Of a stretch of DNA of 62,794 nt, positions 42,213 through 51,166 are shown one piece after another. A program made the position numbers and the translations under genes. The notes beneath the pieces are model-generated. The model did not search any database and had not been told where the DNA came from. It was given only the letters and a program-made list of their open reading frames with translations. Each line of letters starts with the position of its first letter. Within the stretch, counting starts at the first letter, position 1. This DNA comes from Streptomyces durocortorensis (GTDB taxonomy: Bacteria; Actinomycetota; Actinomycetes; Streptomycetales; Streptomycetaceae): NCBI RefSeq assembly GCF_016901035.1, contig NZ_JAFEUF010000001.1:65565-128358 (forward strand). Direction: 5' to 3'.

Positions 42213-43358
42213 CTAAGCGGAAGGTACGGCTGCGCACGAATCCAGCGTCGACTTCACGTGCTCACCGATGGCCTGCGCCAGCAGCACAGGGACGGCGTTC
42301 CCTACGAGCTTGTATTGATCACGGCCCGGGCCGTGAAACTTCCAGTCGTCCGGGAAGGTCTGGATACGGGCGCACTCCCGAACAGTGAGCGGCCTGTCCT
42401 CCACCGGGTGGCAGAGGGCCGTGCTTGCATTCTGCGGCTCGGTGAGGATAGTCGGGGAGGGAGAGCTGAAGGACAGGCGTCGCCAGTAACCCGAACGCCC
42501 TCCCTTGGCATAGAAGGCGCGCCCCATGGACTCTTTCTGAATCTCCTCCGGGAGGTGCCTCCAGTTGCCGCCCTCAGGAACCATGCGCAGATATTTCAAC
42601 TTACGCTCACTGAATTTGGCGCAGAATGAATCATCATCAACCAAGCCGTCGAGGGCGTCGCCGATGGTGCGCCAAGGCTCCAGGAACAGGCTTGACTCTT
42701 TCGCATGGGTGGGCTCGGGGAAGGACACAGGTGAACCGTCCCTGTACCCGATCAGGAAGACCCGCTGCCTGGCCTGAGGGACTCCGTAGTCAGCCGAATT
42801 GAATTCACGATATTTGAGGCTGTAACCAAGCTCCTCCAGCTGGGAGCAGAGCTCACGGAGAAGCGACCCGTGCAGCTGATCGATAACCTTTCCATTGTTG
42901 TTGTAAGGGAGCTGTCGCCACGTGACGGAAGCAGACAGCAAGCCCTTGACATTCTCCATGAGGAATGCCTTGGGCTGCAGTTCTTTCACCAGGCGCACGA
43001 ATTCAAATACGAGTGGCCCTTTTTCCGAGTCGTCGAGACCGAGCCGCTTGCCGGCCGTGCTGAAACTCTGACAGGGCGGGCCGCCGGCCAGTAGGTCCAC
43101 TTCCCCCTCGGCCAACCCGGCCGACTGCCGGATGTCCTCTGCCGAGAGAGTCCTGATGTCGTTGCCGTAGAAGGGCATGCGTGGACGGTTCGCCTGAGCC
43201 GTGGCAACGGCGGCGGGCATGCTGTCCGCGCCGAAACGAATATCGAACCCGGCTTGCTCCAGTCCGAGGTCCAGCCCCATCCCGCCCGAGAAGAGGGACA
43301 CGCAATTTGGTGCACCCATGGTTCGGCAGCCACTCCTCATGTTTTTCATTCTCCACAA
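42213..43358 (-). CDS. C5-cytosine DNA methyltransferase of a type II R-M system
   Basis: The 381-aa protein (ATG 43358; ATG 43319 would start at MGAPNCVSLFSGG, closer to family starts) has the C5-MTase motif series: LFSGGMGLDLGLEQ, AGGPPCQSFSTAG with catalytic Cys, FLMENVKGL, QARQRVFLIGY, RECARIQTFPDDW and LVGNAVPVLLA. It protects the site cut by the convergent endonuclease. It is not closely alike to the methyltransferase at 16.4 kb: the motif IV and target regions differ. Lower G+C and codon use set this pair apart from the core. Confidence 0.92.
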   Translation of the reverse strand: MWRMKNMRSGCRTMGAPNCVSLFSGGMGLDLGLEQAGFDIRFGADSMPAAVATAQANRPRMPFYGNDIRTLSAEDIRQSAGLAEGEVDLLAGGPPCQSFSTAGKRLGLDDSEKGPLVFEFVRLVKELQPKAFLMENVKGLLSASVTWRQLPYNNNGKVIDQLHGSLLRELCSQLEELGYSLKYREFNSADYGVPQARQRVFLIGYRDGSPVSFPEPTHAKESSLFLEPWRTIGDALDGLVDDDSFCAKFSERKLKYLRMVPEGGNWRHLPEEIQKESMGRAFYAKGGRSGYWRRLSFSSPSPTILTEPQNASTALCHPVEDRPLTVRECARIQTFPDDWKFHGPGRDQYKLVGNAVPVLLAQAIGEHVKSTLDSCAAVPSA

Positions 43359-43536
43359 TTTTTGTGGCAGCCTCGGAGATGCACCGATGTGCCGCCCTGC
43401 ATTCTACACTGTCCGGGCAAATCTCCATCAGGGGAAAGTGAAATCCATATTGCGCTCATGAGATCACTACTGCGCTGCGTCAAACTTGACGACTGCCGAC
43501 CATGCCGGCAGACGGATATCCCTTTCGGGCCGTTGC

Positions 43537-43740
43537 TCAGCAGGCCGCCTTGTCCGGTGCGGTCGACTCGCGCTGGGCGGTTCGGGCCACGCGGGAGAGC
43601 AGGGTGCGCAGTCGGCTCGCGTCGTCGTCGAGGTCGGTGAGGAGACGCGCTTCGGTGGCGGCGAGGCTGTGGCGCACCTCGGTGAGGCGGGTGCGGCCGG
43701 TGGTGATCAGGACCTGTCGGGCGCGGCGGTCGCGCGGGCA
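43537..43740 (-). pseudogene. MarR-family regulator, C-terminal remnant
   Basis: The minus strand encodes a typical MarR wing and last helices: CPRDRRARQVLITTGRTRL, then TEARLLTDLDDDASRLRTLL and SRVARTAQRE, ending at a stop. The DNA-binding half is missing, because sequence upstream (right) is unrelated. A truncated SDR gene lies divergently just beyond, so a MarR-SDR pair was probably broken by one deletion. Confidence 0.7.
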
Positions 43741-43842
43741 GACAGAACATCTGCGATCCATAGTGGCTTGCGTGGCGGCGCCCCGTGGGTGATCCACGCG
43801 GCGCGCCACGATCCGCACCGGATCCGCACCGGAGAGAAGACC

Positions 43843-44010
43843 ATGACAATGACAGCAACACCGCACTTCAGGGCCGTATCGCACTGGTGACCGGCGCGAT
43901 GTCGGGTATCGGCAAAGCTGTCGCGCAGAACCTGGCCCGCCAGGGCGCGCACGTCGTTCTGCACGGACGGGACCAGGCCCGGGGCGAGGCCCTGGTGGAC
44001 AGTGGCCGGC
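43843..44010 (+). pseudogene. short-chain dehydrogenase, N-terminal remnant
   Basis: The first 45 or so residues of an SDR are present: [20 protein letters not shown], with the TGxxxGIG cofactor motif, then [19 protein letters not shown]. The ATG pair at 43843/43849 reads in a different frame from this segment, so a frameshift lies just before it. Sense stops near 44000, where the DUF899 gene's 3' end begins. Clearly non-functional. Confidence 0.75.
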
Positions 44011-44019
44011 TTCCTCGCC

Positions 44020-44799
44020 TTATGTGTTTCGTCGGGGGCCGGGTGTGAGGTCGTCGGAGCGTCCGGCCTCGATGCGGGACCACTGGGGGATGGGCCGCCC
44101 GTTGGTGCGCATGGGGTGCTCGGGAGGTGCGTCCATGGTCTGCGGCCAGCCGGAGGGCGAGTCCTCCCAGAGTTCCTGGCGGCCGTACACGGTCAGGTCG
44201 ATCAGCGCGTAGTCGTAGTCCATCACCTCCACCCCGCGCAGCGTCGTCCAGTACGTCTCGTAGACCCGGTCGCCCTCGCGGAGGTAGCAGACAATGTGCA
44301 TGCTGCCGACCTGGCGTCCGGTCAGCAGCTCGTCGTTCGAGGGGAGTGCGGAGTACCAGGGCATCTCCCAGCCCATGAAGTCCCGGTAGCGGCGGCTCTC
44401 CTCGTACGGGCCCTGGCAGAAGACGGCGTACGTGATGTCACGGGAGTGCAGGAACTCCAGCTCCCGCACCTGGTTGGTGACCCAGGTGCAGCCCTCGCAC
44501 TGGTCGGCCGCCTCGTGGCCGTCGTGCCACATGAAGTAGTACGCGATCAGCTGTCGGCGTCCTTCGAACGCGTCGAGCAGCGTCACCGGCCCGTCCGGCC
44601 CGGTCAGTTCGAGGCCGGCGTCCACCTCGACCATGGGCAGCCGGCGCCTGGCCGCCGCGATCGCGTCGCCCTCCCGGGTGTGCGCCTTCTCGCGGATCCG
44701 CAGTGCGTGCAGTTCGGCCTCGAAGGCGGCCCGGTCGGCCACCGGCGGCAGGGCCGGTGCGCGGTCGGGGGCCGGTGCGCTGCTGTCGTTCTCGGTCAC
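44020..44799 (-). CDS. DUF899 (thioredoxin-like) family protein
   Basis: The 259-aa protein has the DUF899 features: [10 protein letters not shown] near residue 52, [21 protein letters not shown], a Cys pair in ADQCEGCTW (CxxC, thioredoxin-like position) and GWEMPWYSA. Members have a thioredoxin-like fold with unproved redox roles. The gene appears whole, although remnants flank it on both sides. The 16-bp tandem repeat just upstream (44825-44879) lies in its promoter region. Confidence 0.88.
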   Translation of the reverse strand: MTENDSSAPAPDRAPALPPVADRAAFEAELHALRIREKAHTREGDAIAAARRRLPMVEVDAGLELTGPDGPVTLLDAFEGRRQLIAYYFMWHDGHEAADQCEGCTWVTNQVRELEFLHSRDITYAVFCQGPYEESRRYRDFMGWEMPWYSALPSNDELLTGRQVGSMHIVCYLREGDRVYETYWTTLRGVEVMDYDYALIDLTVYGRQELWEDSPSGWPQTMDAPPEHPMRTNGRPIPQWSRIEAGRSDDLTPGPRRNT

Positions 44800-44824
44800 G
44801 GTCGTGTCCCGTCGTCGTACGCCA

Positions 44825-44879
44825 TCAGCCGCCCCCTCTGTCAGCCGCCCCCTCTGTCAGCCGCCCCCTCTGTCAGCCG
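44825..44879. repeat. 16-bp tandem repeat, 3.4 copies
   Basis: TCAGCCGCCCCCTCTG repeats exactly at 44825-44840, 44841-44856 and 44857-44872, followed by a 7-base partial copy. It begins 25 bases upstream of the DUF899 start. Copy number could vary by slippage and change promoter spacing, or it may be neutral. Confidence 0.95.
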
Positions 44880-45071
44880 GAGGCCGAGTGGGCCGCGGCA
44901 GGTGAGTTTCCCAGGAGCTGTCGGTCCGATCCAGCTCCTGGGGCGGCACGGCGAGCCGCAAGCTCCTCGGGGCCGTCTCTGTGGGGACGGTCCGGCCGGT
45001 TCGGCGTCGCCGCCGTGGGCGCGGAGCGTCTTTCGGCCCAGGGGGTGTCCGGCACCCCCTGGAGTGCCTCC

Positions 45072-45466
45072 GTGCCGACGTACAGCATCGGCCGGGCCGC
45101 GGAGCTGCTCGGCGTCAGTTCGGAGACCGTCCGCCGCCGGGCCGACGGGGGCAGCTCGCCATGGAACGGGACGGGTCGGGGAACCGGGTGATCGACGGGG
45201 TCGGGCTCGCCGCGTTCGCCAAGGACCGGGACGCCGGGCTGCATCCCGTGCCCGGGGAGACCCGGACCTCGGTGCGTTGCTCGTTCGCCGGAATCGTCAC
45301 CGCGGTCACCGTCGACGACATCGTGGCCCAGGTGGAGATCCAGTCCGGGCCGCACCGGCTCGTCTCCCTGTTGAGCCGCGAGGCGGTCGACGAACTCGGC
45401 ATCGCGGTCGGGGTGACCGCCACGGCCCGGGTGAAGTCGACCAACGTGCACATCGACCGGACGTAG
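45072..45466 (+). pseudogene. HTH-TOBE molybdopterin/molybdate-binding protein, frameshifted
   Basis: GTG 45072 opens YSIGRAAELLGVSSETVRRR, a MerR/excisionase-type HTH. The sense then moves to another frame at the GGGGG run near 45147-45151 and continues QLAMERDGSGNRVIDG, later RCSFAGIVTAVTVDDIVAQ and the TOBE end ATARVKSTNVHIDRT. A one-base change in the G run would restore a 130-aa HTH-TOBE (Mop-like) protein common in Streptomyces. The indel is in a homopolymer, so a sequencing error is a real possibility. A molybdoenzyme remnant follows. Confidence 0.8.
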
Positions 45467-45545
45467 GGCCGAAAGCCCCGGCTCAGCGGCAGAGCAACGC
45501 CGTCTTCAAGTTCAGTTTGTGGTCCAGCCGGGCCAGGTCGCTTCG

Positions 45546-45709
45546 GCGACGCGCCCGTCCTGCTCGCGACCCGCATGGACGACCGGCCGCTGGAGCCGGA
45601 CGGCAGCCAGCTGGTGATGCCGCGGGACCGGTGCGGGGCTCGTTACGTCAGCGCCATCACCCGGGTCTGGGTCGGGGCCGCACTTCTTCCCCCGTACACC
45701 GGAGGCTGA
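45546..45709 (+). pseudogene. molybdopterin-dependent oxidoreductase, C-terminal remnant
   Basis: The frame encodes FGDAPVLLATRMDDRPLEP, then GSQLVMPRDRCGARYVSAIT and RVWVGAALLPP before the stop. This is the end of a sulfite-oxidase-fold molybdopterin-binding domain, where the LVxPxDxxGxRYVS motif is characteristic. The rest of the gene is absent. Its position after the TOBE protein suggests a former molybdenum-enzyme locus. Confidence 0.65.
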
Positions 45710-45972
45710 ACCTCAGCGCCCGTCCGCGGAACCGGCGTTGGACCGTCCGGATGAACCGGCGGGTCTCTTGAGGCTCGCCGGGGCGCACAGAATTCCCCCG
45801 AACTTGCTTACCTCATCACCGAGTTGAGGTTTATCTACGCGCGGAGCACGACCCACCGAACGATCCTTCGGGCATATCAGACGACTTCTTGCACGGCCAT
45901 TACCGGCGGGTACCGGGAGCTGCTAGAAACTGAATTCCCCACATCCCCCCACGCTTCGAAGGGCTGGCAGCC
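45710..45972. other. intergenic, about 260 bp
   Basis: Promoter and leader of the SGNH lipase. The stretch is A/T-richer than the neighbours near 45790-45940. No hairpin or operator stands out. Confidence 0.35.
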
Positions 45973-46779
45973 ATGTCAGTACGGAGAATTCGGGCATCCC
46001 TCACCACTCTCGCGCTCGCCGCAATCGCGGCCATCGGTGTCGCGGGGCCGGCTTCCGCGACCGACTCGGCCGCCGCGGGCGGCTATGTCGCGCTCGGCGA
46101 TTCCTACTCCTCCGGCGTCGGCGCCGGGGGCTACCTCCCCGACAGCGGCGACTGCCGGCGCAGCACCGCCGCCTACCCCTACCTGTGGCAGGCGGCGAAC
46201 TCCCCCGCCTCGTTCGACTTCGTCGCCTGCTCGGGGGCGACGACCTCGTCGGTGGCGAGCAGTCAGCTCGGCGTGCTCAGCGCGTCCACCTCGCTGGTCA
46301 GCGTCACCGCCGGAGGCAATGACGTCGGGTTCGCCGACGTCATGCAGGACTGCGTGCTCGGCAGCGAGGCCACCTGCCTCGCCGGCGTGGACGCGGCCGT
46401 CGGGCAGATGAACAGCACCCTGCCCGGCAGCCTGGACGCGCTGTACGACGGCATCCGGGCCGGCGCCCCGCAGGCGCAGGTCGTGGTCCTCGGCTACCCC
46501 CGCTTCTACCAGCTGTCCGGCAGCTGCATCGCCGGGCTCAGCGAGGCCGAACGGGCCGCGATCAACAACGCGTCGGACGTGCTGAACGACGTCCTCGCCA
46601 AGCGGTCCGCCGACGCCGGGTTCACCTTCTCCAGTGTGGTGGACGAGTTCACCGGACATGAGCTGTGCTCGGGCGACGCCTGGATCCACAGCGTCACCGT
46701 CCCGATCGAGAACTCCTACCACCCCAAGGCCGCAGGGCAGTCGGGCGGCTATCTGCCCGCCTTCCGCTCGGCGGTGTAG
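45973..46779 (+). CDS. secreted SGNH/GDSL lipase
   Basis: The 268-aa protein has a Sec signal peptide (about residues 1-30, ending GPASA-T). Mature SGNH blocks are block I GDSYSSGVGAGGY with nucleophile Ser, block III TAGGNDVGF, and block V NSYHPKAAGQ with catalytic His. Six Cys (for example GDCRRS, VACSG, QDCVLG, TCLAG) can form three disulfides, as in Streptomyces extracellular lipases/esterases. It hydrolyses ester bonds of lipids outside the cell. A bidirectional hairpin follows the stop. Confidence 0.93.
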   Translation: MSVRRIRASLTTLALAAIAAIGVAGPASATDSAAAGGYVALGDSYSSGVGAGGYLPDSGDCRRSTAAYPYLWQAANSPASFDFVACSGATTSSVASSQLGVLSASTSLVSVTAGGNDVGFADVMQDCVLGSEATCLAGVDAAVGQMNSTLPGSLDALYDGIRAGAPQAQVVVLGYPRFYQLSGSCIAGLSEAERAAINNASDVLNDVLAKRSADAGFTFSSVVDEFTGHELCSGDAWIHSVTVPIENSYHPKAAGQSGGYLPAFRSAV

Positions 46780-46795
46780 GACCGCTCGCGTCGTG

Positions 46796-46833
46796 GAGAG
46801 GCGGTTCACCGGGCGACCGGTGGGCCGCCTCTC
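46796..46833. terminator. bidirectional hairpin between convergent genes
   Basis: GAGAGGCGG (46796-46804) pairs perfectly with CCGCCTCTC (46825-46833) over a 20-base loop that can fold further (CACCGG/CCGGTG). It lies between the lipase stop (46779) and the convergent SnoaL-like gene stop (46834). Confidence 0.75.
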
Positions 46834-47358
46834 TCAGTAGCGCTCGACCAGGTGCTCGCGGCCGGCCGGAGGCTCGTACGACTCGGGCCAGAAGTCCGTC
46901 ACCCCGGTGATCAGCCCCTCCTCGTCGAACGTGAAGAAGTGAATGGCGTCCAACTCCTGCGCCGGCTCGCCCTCCTGCTCCCCCATCACGGTGAACCCGG
47001 TCCGGGCTGCGGCCTGCCGGCCCTCCGCGTCGGCGACGATCCGCTCGACCCGGACGTGCCAGTCGCCCGGATACTCCTGGTTGAACCGGAGATACCGCTC
47101 CTTGCCGCGGATCCGCTCGCGCGTCTGCGGCAGGTCGTACACCACGTCCTCGGCGAGGGTCGCCCCGAACGCGCCCCAGTCGCGCGCCTCGGCCGCCGAC
47201 CAGTACGTCTCCACCGCCCCGCGCAGTGCGGCCGTCGTGATCCCGGAAGCCGTCCCGGGCGTGGTGCCGGGAGCGGTGTTGGAAGCAGTGCTGGAAACGG
47301 TGCTGGAAGCAGTCGCGGGCGTGGCTCCGCCCACCGTTCCGCCTGTCGTGTCGGTCAT
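46834..47358 (-). CDS. SnoaL/NTF2-like protein
   Basis: From ATG 47358 the product is 174 aa. It has a Thr/Ala/Ser/Pro-rich N-terminal stretch (about 45 residues), then one NTF2-like cone domain: AVETYWSAAEARDWGAFGA, LAEDVVYDLPQTRERIRG and a C-terminal DAIHFFTFDEEGLITGVT. Members are small-molecule-binding enzymes or polyketide-cyclase-like proteins with varied roles. No catalytic assignment is possible. The low-complexity N-terminus is encoded by imperfect repeats near 47255-47335. Confidence 0.82.
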   Translation of the reverse strand: MTDTTGGTVGGATPATASSTVSSTASNTAPGTTPGTASGITTAALRGAVETYWSAAEARDWGAFGATLAEDVVYDLPQTRERIRGKERYLRFNQEYPGDWHVRVERIVADAEGRQAAARTGFTVMGEQEGEPAQELDAIHFFTFDEEGLITGVTDFWPESYEPPAGREHLVERY

Positions 47359-47427
47359 GGGAACGAGTCTGTACCCCGCCACTGACAATCGGCCGGAGAA
47401 GCTCCGCAGGGCGGCTGCGACCTGCGG

Positions 47428-48267
47428 TTATCCCTGACTCCCGGCAGGCCGCGACGCCTTGACCGAATACATCAGCGGGATCCTCGGCCGCCCCGCCGGG
47501 AAGCGGTAGTGGCCGTCCGCGTGGCGCTCCAGCGTGTCGAACCGCTGGACGAGGGAGACATCGTGCTCGTGGAGGAACTCGATCCGCAGCCCCGCCGAGG
47601 CGAGCGCCGTCACCACCCGGCCCACCGGGTGCTGCCACTCGACGCTGCGGTTGTGCACAGTGGGCGCGTCGAGGTCGGCGTACGTGCCCGGCGTCTCGTC
47701 CACCCAGGCGTCCCGGCTGAAGTAGTCGTCGGTGACCGTCGAACCGGTCGTGTCCATCGAGTCGGTCAGCGGGTGGAACTCCACCAGGTAGAGGAACCCG
47801 CCGGGCGCGACCAGCGACGCGGCGGTCTCGGCCCAGCGGTCGATGTCGGGCAGCCAGCCCAGCGCGCCGATGCCCGTGTAGACGATGTCGTACGCGGAGT
47901 CGGGGACGGCGGCCGGCGCGTCGTACACGTCGGCCACGACGAACGCCGCTCTGTCCGGGCCGAGACCCAGCGTCCCGGCAAGGTCCCGGGCGGTCTCGAC
48001 GGCGGGCTCGGAGAAGTCGAGGCCCACGACCTGTGCGGCGCCGTGCCGCGCCCAGGACAGGGTGTCCAGGCCGAAATGGCACTGGAGATGCAGCAGGGTC
48101 TTGCCCCTGACGTCCCCGACCTCGGCCAGCTCGAAGGCGCGCAGCACGTCCTTGCCCGCCCGGAACGCGTCCAGCTCGTAGAAGTCGCTCGCCACGTGGA
48201 TCGGCACGCGTTCGTCCCAGCGCGCGCGGTTGGTCTCGTGCCAGTCGTCCGGAGTCGGGGAGTACAT
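47428..48267 (-). CDS. class I SAM-dependent methyltransferase
   Basis: ATG 48267 gives 279 aa. SAM-binding motif I is TLLHLQCHFGLDTLSWA; motif II VVGLDFS follows, then FVVADVYD and the post-motif YDIVYTGIGALGWLPD. This is the methyltransferase type-11/25 fold acting on a small molecule. The C-terminal half (EWQHPVGRVVTALASAGL) is the usual cap. The substrate is unknown. The next gene right is divergent. Confidence 0.88.
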   Translation of the reverse strand: MYSPTPDDWHETNRARWDERVPIHVASDFYELDAFRAGKDVLRAFELAEVGDVRGKTLLHLQCHFGLDTLSWARHGAAQVVGLDFSEPAVETARDLAGTLGLGPDRAAFVVADVYDAPAAVPDSAYDIVYTGIGALGWLPDIDRWAETAASLVAPGGFLYLVEFHPLTDSMDTTGSTVTDDYFSRDAWVDETPGTYADLDAPTVHNRSVEWQHPVGRVVTALASAGLRIEFLHEHDVSLVQRFDTLERHADGHYRFPAGRPRIPLMYSVKASRPAGSQG

Positions 48268-48356
48268 GCCCGGGAAGTTACCCACAGGCGGGACGGGGGT
48301 GCGAGTGGTTATCCACAGGCTCCCCGGCAAAGTGGCCGATCGGGTTGGATGGGGGC

Positions 48357-50174
48357 ATGAGCGAATCACAGAACGCCTCGACCACGCCGGAGTGGGAGCA
48401 GCGGTTCCGCGCGCCCCGGGTGTCCCTGCCCGACTGGGCCGAGGACGCCCCTGACCGCTCTCTGTTCGTCTCCAACGCCACCGGGACCTACGAGCTGTAC
48501 GCGTGGGACCGGGCGGGCGGGCGGCAGCGGCAGGTGACCGACCGGCCCAACGGGACCACCGACGGTGTGCTGACGCCGGACGGGGAAGCGATCTGGTGGT
48601 TCAGCGACACCGACGGCGACGAGTTCGGCGTGTGGATGCGCCAGCCGTTCGGCGGTGGTCAGGACGAGCCGGCCGTGCCGGGTCTCGCCCCCTCCTACCC
48701 GGCGGGGCTGGCCATCGGGCGGGACGGTTCGGCGGTGGTAGGCCGCTCGACCGACGAGGACGGCACGACGGTCCACCTGATGCGGACGCCGGGCGCCGAG
48801 CCCGTGGAGATCTACCGGCACCGGGAGTCCGCGGGCGTCGGGGACCTCTCCCACGACGGGACGCTGATCGCGCTGGAGCACACGGAGCACGGTGACGCCA
48901 TGCACTCCGCGCTGCGCGTGGTGCGCCCGGACGGCTCGACGGTGGCCGAGCTGGACGACACCGAGGGCGGCACGAAGGAGCTGGGGCTCGCCGTGCTGGG
49001 CTTCGCGCCCGTGGCCGGGGACAGCCGGCTGCTCGTCGGGCATCAGCGCCGGGGCCGGTGGGAGCCGATGATCTGGGATCCGGTCGCGGGCACGGAGACC
49101 GCGCTGCCGGTCGACCTGCCGGGCGACGTGGGGGCCGAGTGGTATCCGGACGGCTCCGCGCTGCTCATCGAGCACAGCTTCGAGGCCCGCAGCGAGCTGT
49201 GGCGGTACGAGCCGGGGGCGGCGGAGCCCGTACGCGTGGAGACCCCCGCCGGTACGGTGTCGGGCGCCACGGCCCGCCCGGACGGCACCGTGGAGTACCT
49301 GTGGTCCTCCGCCGCGCTGCCGCCCGTGGTGCGGTCGACGAGCGGCGCGGTGGTCCTGGACCCGCCGGGGGCGAAGGCCCCGCCGTCGGTGCCCGTCGAG
49401 GACGCGTGGGTGGAGGGGCCGGGCGGCCGGATCCACGCCCTCGTGCAGAAGCCGGCTGCCGGGGACGGCCCGTTCCCGACGATCTTCGAGATCCACGGCG
49501 GGCCGACCTGGCACGACAGTGACGCCTTCGCCTCCGGACCCGCCGCCTGGGTGGACCACGGCTTCGCGGTCGTCCGGGTCAACTACCGGGGCTCCACCGG
49601 ATACGGCCGCGCCTGGACGGACGCGCTGAAGCACCGGGTCGGCCTGATCGAGCTGGAGGACATCGCAGCCGTACGGGACTGGTCGGTGAAGTCCGGGCTC
49701 GCCGACCCGGACCGCCTGGTCCTGGCCGGCGGCTCCTGGGGCGGCTATCTGACGCTCCTCGGGCTGGGCACCCAGCCCGACGCGTGGGCGCTGGGTCTGG
49801 CGGCCGTCCCCGTCGCGGACTACGTCACGGCGTACCACGACGAGATGGAGGCCCTGAAGGCGATGGACCGCACGCTGCTGGGCGGCACGCCGGAGGAGGT
49901 GCCCGAGCGCTTCGAGGCCTCGTCCCCGCTGACGTACGTCGACGCGGTGCGCGCCCCCGTGTACATCTCGGCGGGCGTCAACGATCCGCGCTGCCCCATC
50001 CGTCAGGTGGAGAACTACGTGGACCGGCTGGCGGCGCGCGACGCGGTCCACGAGGTCTACCGCTACGACGCCGGGCACGGCTCGCTGGTGGTGGAGGAGC
50101 GGATCAAGCAGGTGCGGCTGGAGCTGGAGTTCGCGCTGAAGCACCTGGGCGGGGGTGCCGTCCAAGGGGCGTAA
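48357..50174 (+). CDS. S9-family prolyl oligopeptidase-like peptidase
   Basis: The 605-aa protein (ATG 48357; TTG 48345 in frame) has an N-terminal beta-propeller with repeats such as GTYELYAWDRAGGRQRQVT and DGVLTPDGEAIWWFSD. A C-terminal alpha/beta-hydrolase domain follows: FEIHGGPTW, GGSWGGYLTLLG with catalytic Ser at about 459, Asp in NDPRCP and His in DAGHGSL. It cleaves short peptides, probably after Pro or Ala; acylaminoacyl-peptidase activity is possible. No signal peptide is present. A strong hairpin lies 20 bases after the stop. Confidence 0.92.
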   Translation: MSESQNASTTPEWEQRFRAPRVSLPDWAEDAPDRSLFVSNATGTYELYAWDRAGGRQRQVTDRPNGTTDGVLTPDGEAIWWFSDTDGDEFGVWMRQPFGGGQDEPAVPGLAPSYPAGLAIGRDGSAVVGRSTDEDGTTVHLMRTPGAEPVEIYRHRESAGVGDLSHDGTLIALEHTEHGDAMHSALRVVRPDGSTVAELDDTEGGTKELGLAVLGFAPVAGDSRLLVGHQRRGRWEPMIWDPVAGTETALPVDLPGDVGAEWYPDGSALLIEHSFEARSELWRYEPGAAEPVRVETPAGTVSGATARPDGTVEYLWSSAALPPVVRSTSGAVVLDPPGAKAPPSVPVEDAWVEGPGGRIHALVQKPAAGDGPFPTIFEIHGGPTWHDSDAFASGPAAWVDHGFAVVRVNYRGSTGYGRAWTDALKHRVGLIELEDIAAVRDWSVKSGLADPDRLVLAGGSWGGYLTLLGLGTQPDAWALGLAAVPVADYVTAYHDEMEALKAMDRTLLGGTPEEVPERFEASSPLTYVDAVRAPVYISAGVNDPRCPIRQVENYVDRLAARDAVHEVYRYDAGHGSLVVEERIKQVRLELEFALKHLGGGAVQGA

Positions 50175-50193
50175 GGGCCGGATAAATTACGGA

Positions 50194-50219
50194 CCCCGCC
50201 CCGGGTGCCCGGGGCGGGG
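50194..50219 (+). terminator. perfect 12-bp G/C hairpin
   Basis: CCCCGCCCCGGG and its exact reverse complement CCCGGGGCGGGG are separated by TG (effective loop somewhat larger). It sits between the S9 peptidase stop and the SURF1 start and is probably the peptidase terminator. Confidence 0.85.
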
Positions 50220-50236
50220 AACCGTACCGTGGAGGG

Positions 50237-51166
50237 GTGTACCGGTTCCTGCTGACCCCACGGTGGTGGGGGATCAACCTCTTCGTCGTGCTGGCCATCC
50301 CGTTCTGCGTGTTCATGGGCACCTGGCAGCTCGGCCGCTTCGAGGAGCGCGTCCAGTCGCACGAACAGGCGGAGAAGGCCCCCGATCCGAGCACCCGGGC
50401 CGCGAAACCCCTGGACGAGCTGCTGCCCGTCGACAAGGTGACGTCCGGCCGCCCGGCCATCGCCACGGGGACGTACGCCGACCAGTTCCTGGTGCCCGGC
50501 CGGAAGCTGGACGACCGTCAGGGCTTCTACGTCCTGAACATGCTGCGTACGGACAGCGGCAAGGCCCTGCCGGTGGTACGGGGCTGGCTGCCGGGGTCCG
50601 CGAGCGACGCCAAGGTGCCCGCCGCGCCGAAGGGCGAGGTCACGGTGACCGGCGACCTCCAGGCCTCCGAGAACACCCACAGCGACGGCGTCGATGTCCG
50701 GGGCGGGCTCCCCGGGGGCCAGATCGGCATGATCAGCGCGGCGACCCTGGTGAACCTCGTCCCGTACGACGTGTTCGACGCCTGGGTGACGCTTCCCGAG
50801 CCCGAGGCGGGTGGTACGGGCGGAGCCATGAAACCCGTGCCCGCGGCGGCCCCGGAGGGCAGCGGCCTCGATCTGAAGGCCTTCCAGAACCTGGGGTACA
50901 CGGGCGAGTGGTTCGTCTTCGCCGCCTTCGTGCTCTTCATGTGGTTCCGGCTGGTGCGGCGCGAGGCCGAGGCCGAGCGGGACATCGCGCTCGGCCTCGT
51001 ACCGGAGGAACCCGCTCCGGGGTCGGAGGACGCCCCGGAGGACCCGACTGCCCGGGATGCCCCGGAGGACGCCGCTCCGGGCTCGAAGGCCCCCCAGGAC
51101 GCGCAGAGCGCCCCGGAGGACCCGTCTTCGCCGGACTACGACGTGGCGAGCACGCCCGTGCGGTAG
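50237..51166 (+). CDS. SURF1-family protein
   Basis: GTG 50237 follows GGAGG by 5 bases. The 309-aa protein has an N-terminal membrane helix (WGINLFVVLAIPFCVFMGTWQ) with the SURF1 motif GTWQLGR, a central extracytoplasmic domain (VRGWLPGS, LVNLVPYDVFDAWV), a second helix (FVFAAFVLFMWFRL), and an acidic Pro-rich tail. SURF1 helps insert heme A into cytochrome c oxidase (aa3). The last 31 bases overlap the convergent gene's 3' end. Confidence 0.92.
   Translation: MYRFLLTPRWWGINLFVVLAIPFCVFMGTWQLGRFEERVQSHEQAEKAPDPSTRAAKPLDELLPVDKVTSGRPAIATGTYADQFLVPGRKLDDRQGFYVLNMLRTDSGKALPVVRGWLPGSASDAKVPAAPKGEVTVTGDLQASENTHSDGVDVRGGLPGGQIGMISAATLVNLVPYDVFDAWVTLPEPEAGGTGGAMKPVPAAAPEGSGLDLKAFQNLGYTGEWFVFAAFVLFMWFRLVRREAEAERDIALGLVPEEPAPGSEDAPEDPTARDAPEDAAPGSKAPQDAQSAPEDPSSPDYDVASTPVR

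Noticed and set aside
44825..44879. CRISPR array
   Set aside because: The units are contiguous 16-mers without spacers, and no cas gene is nearby.
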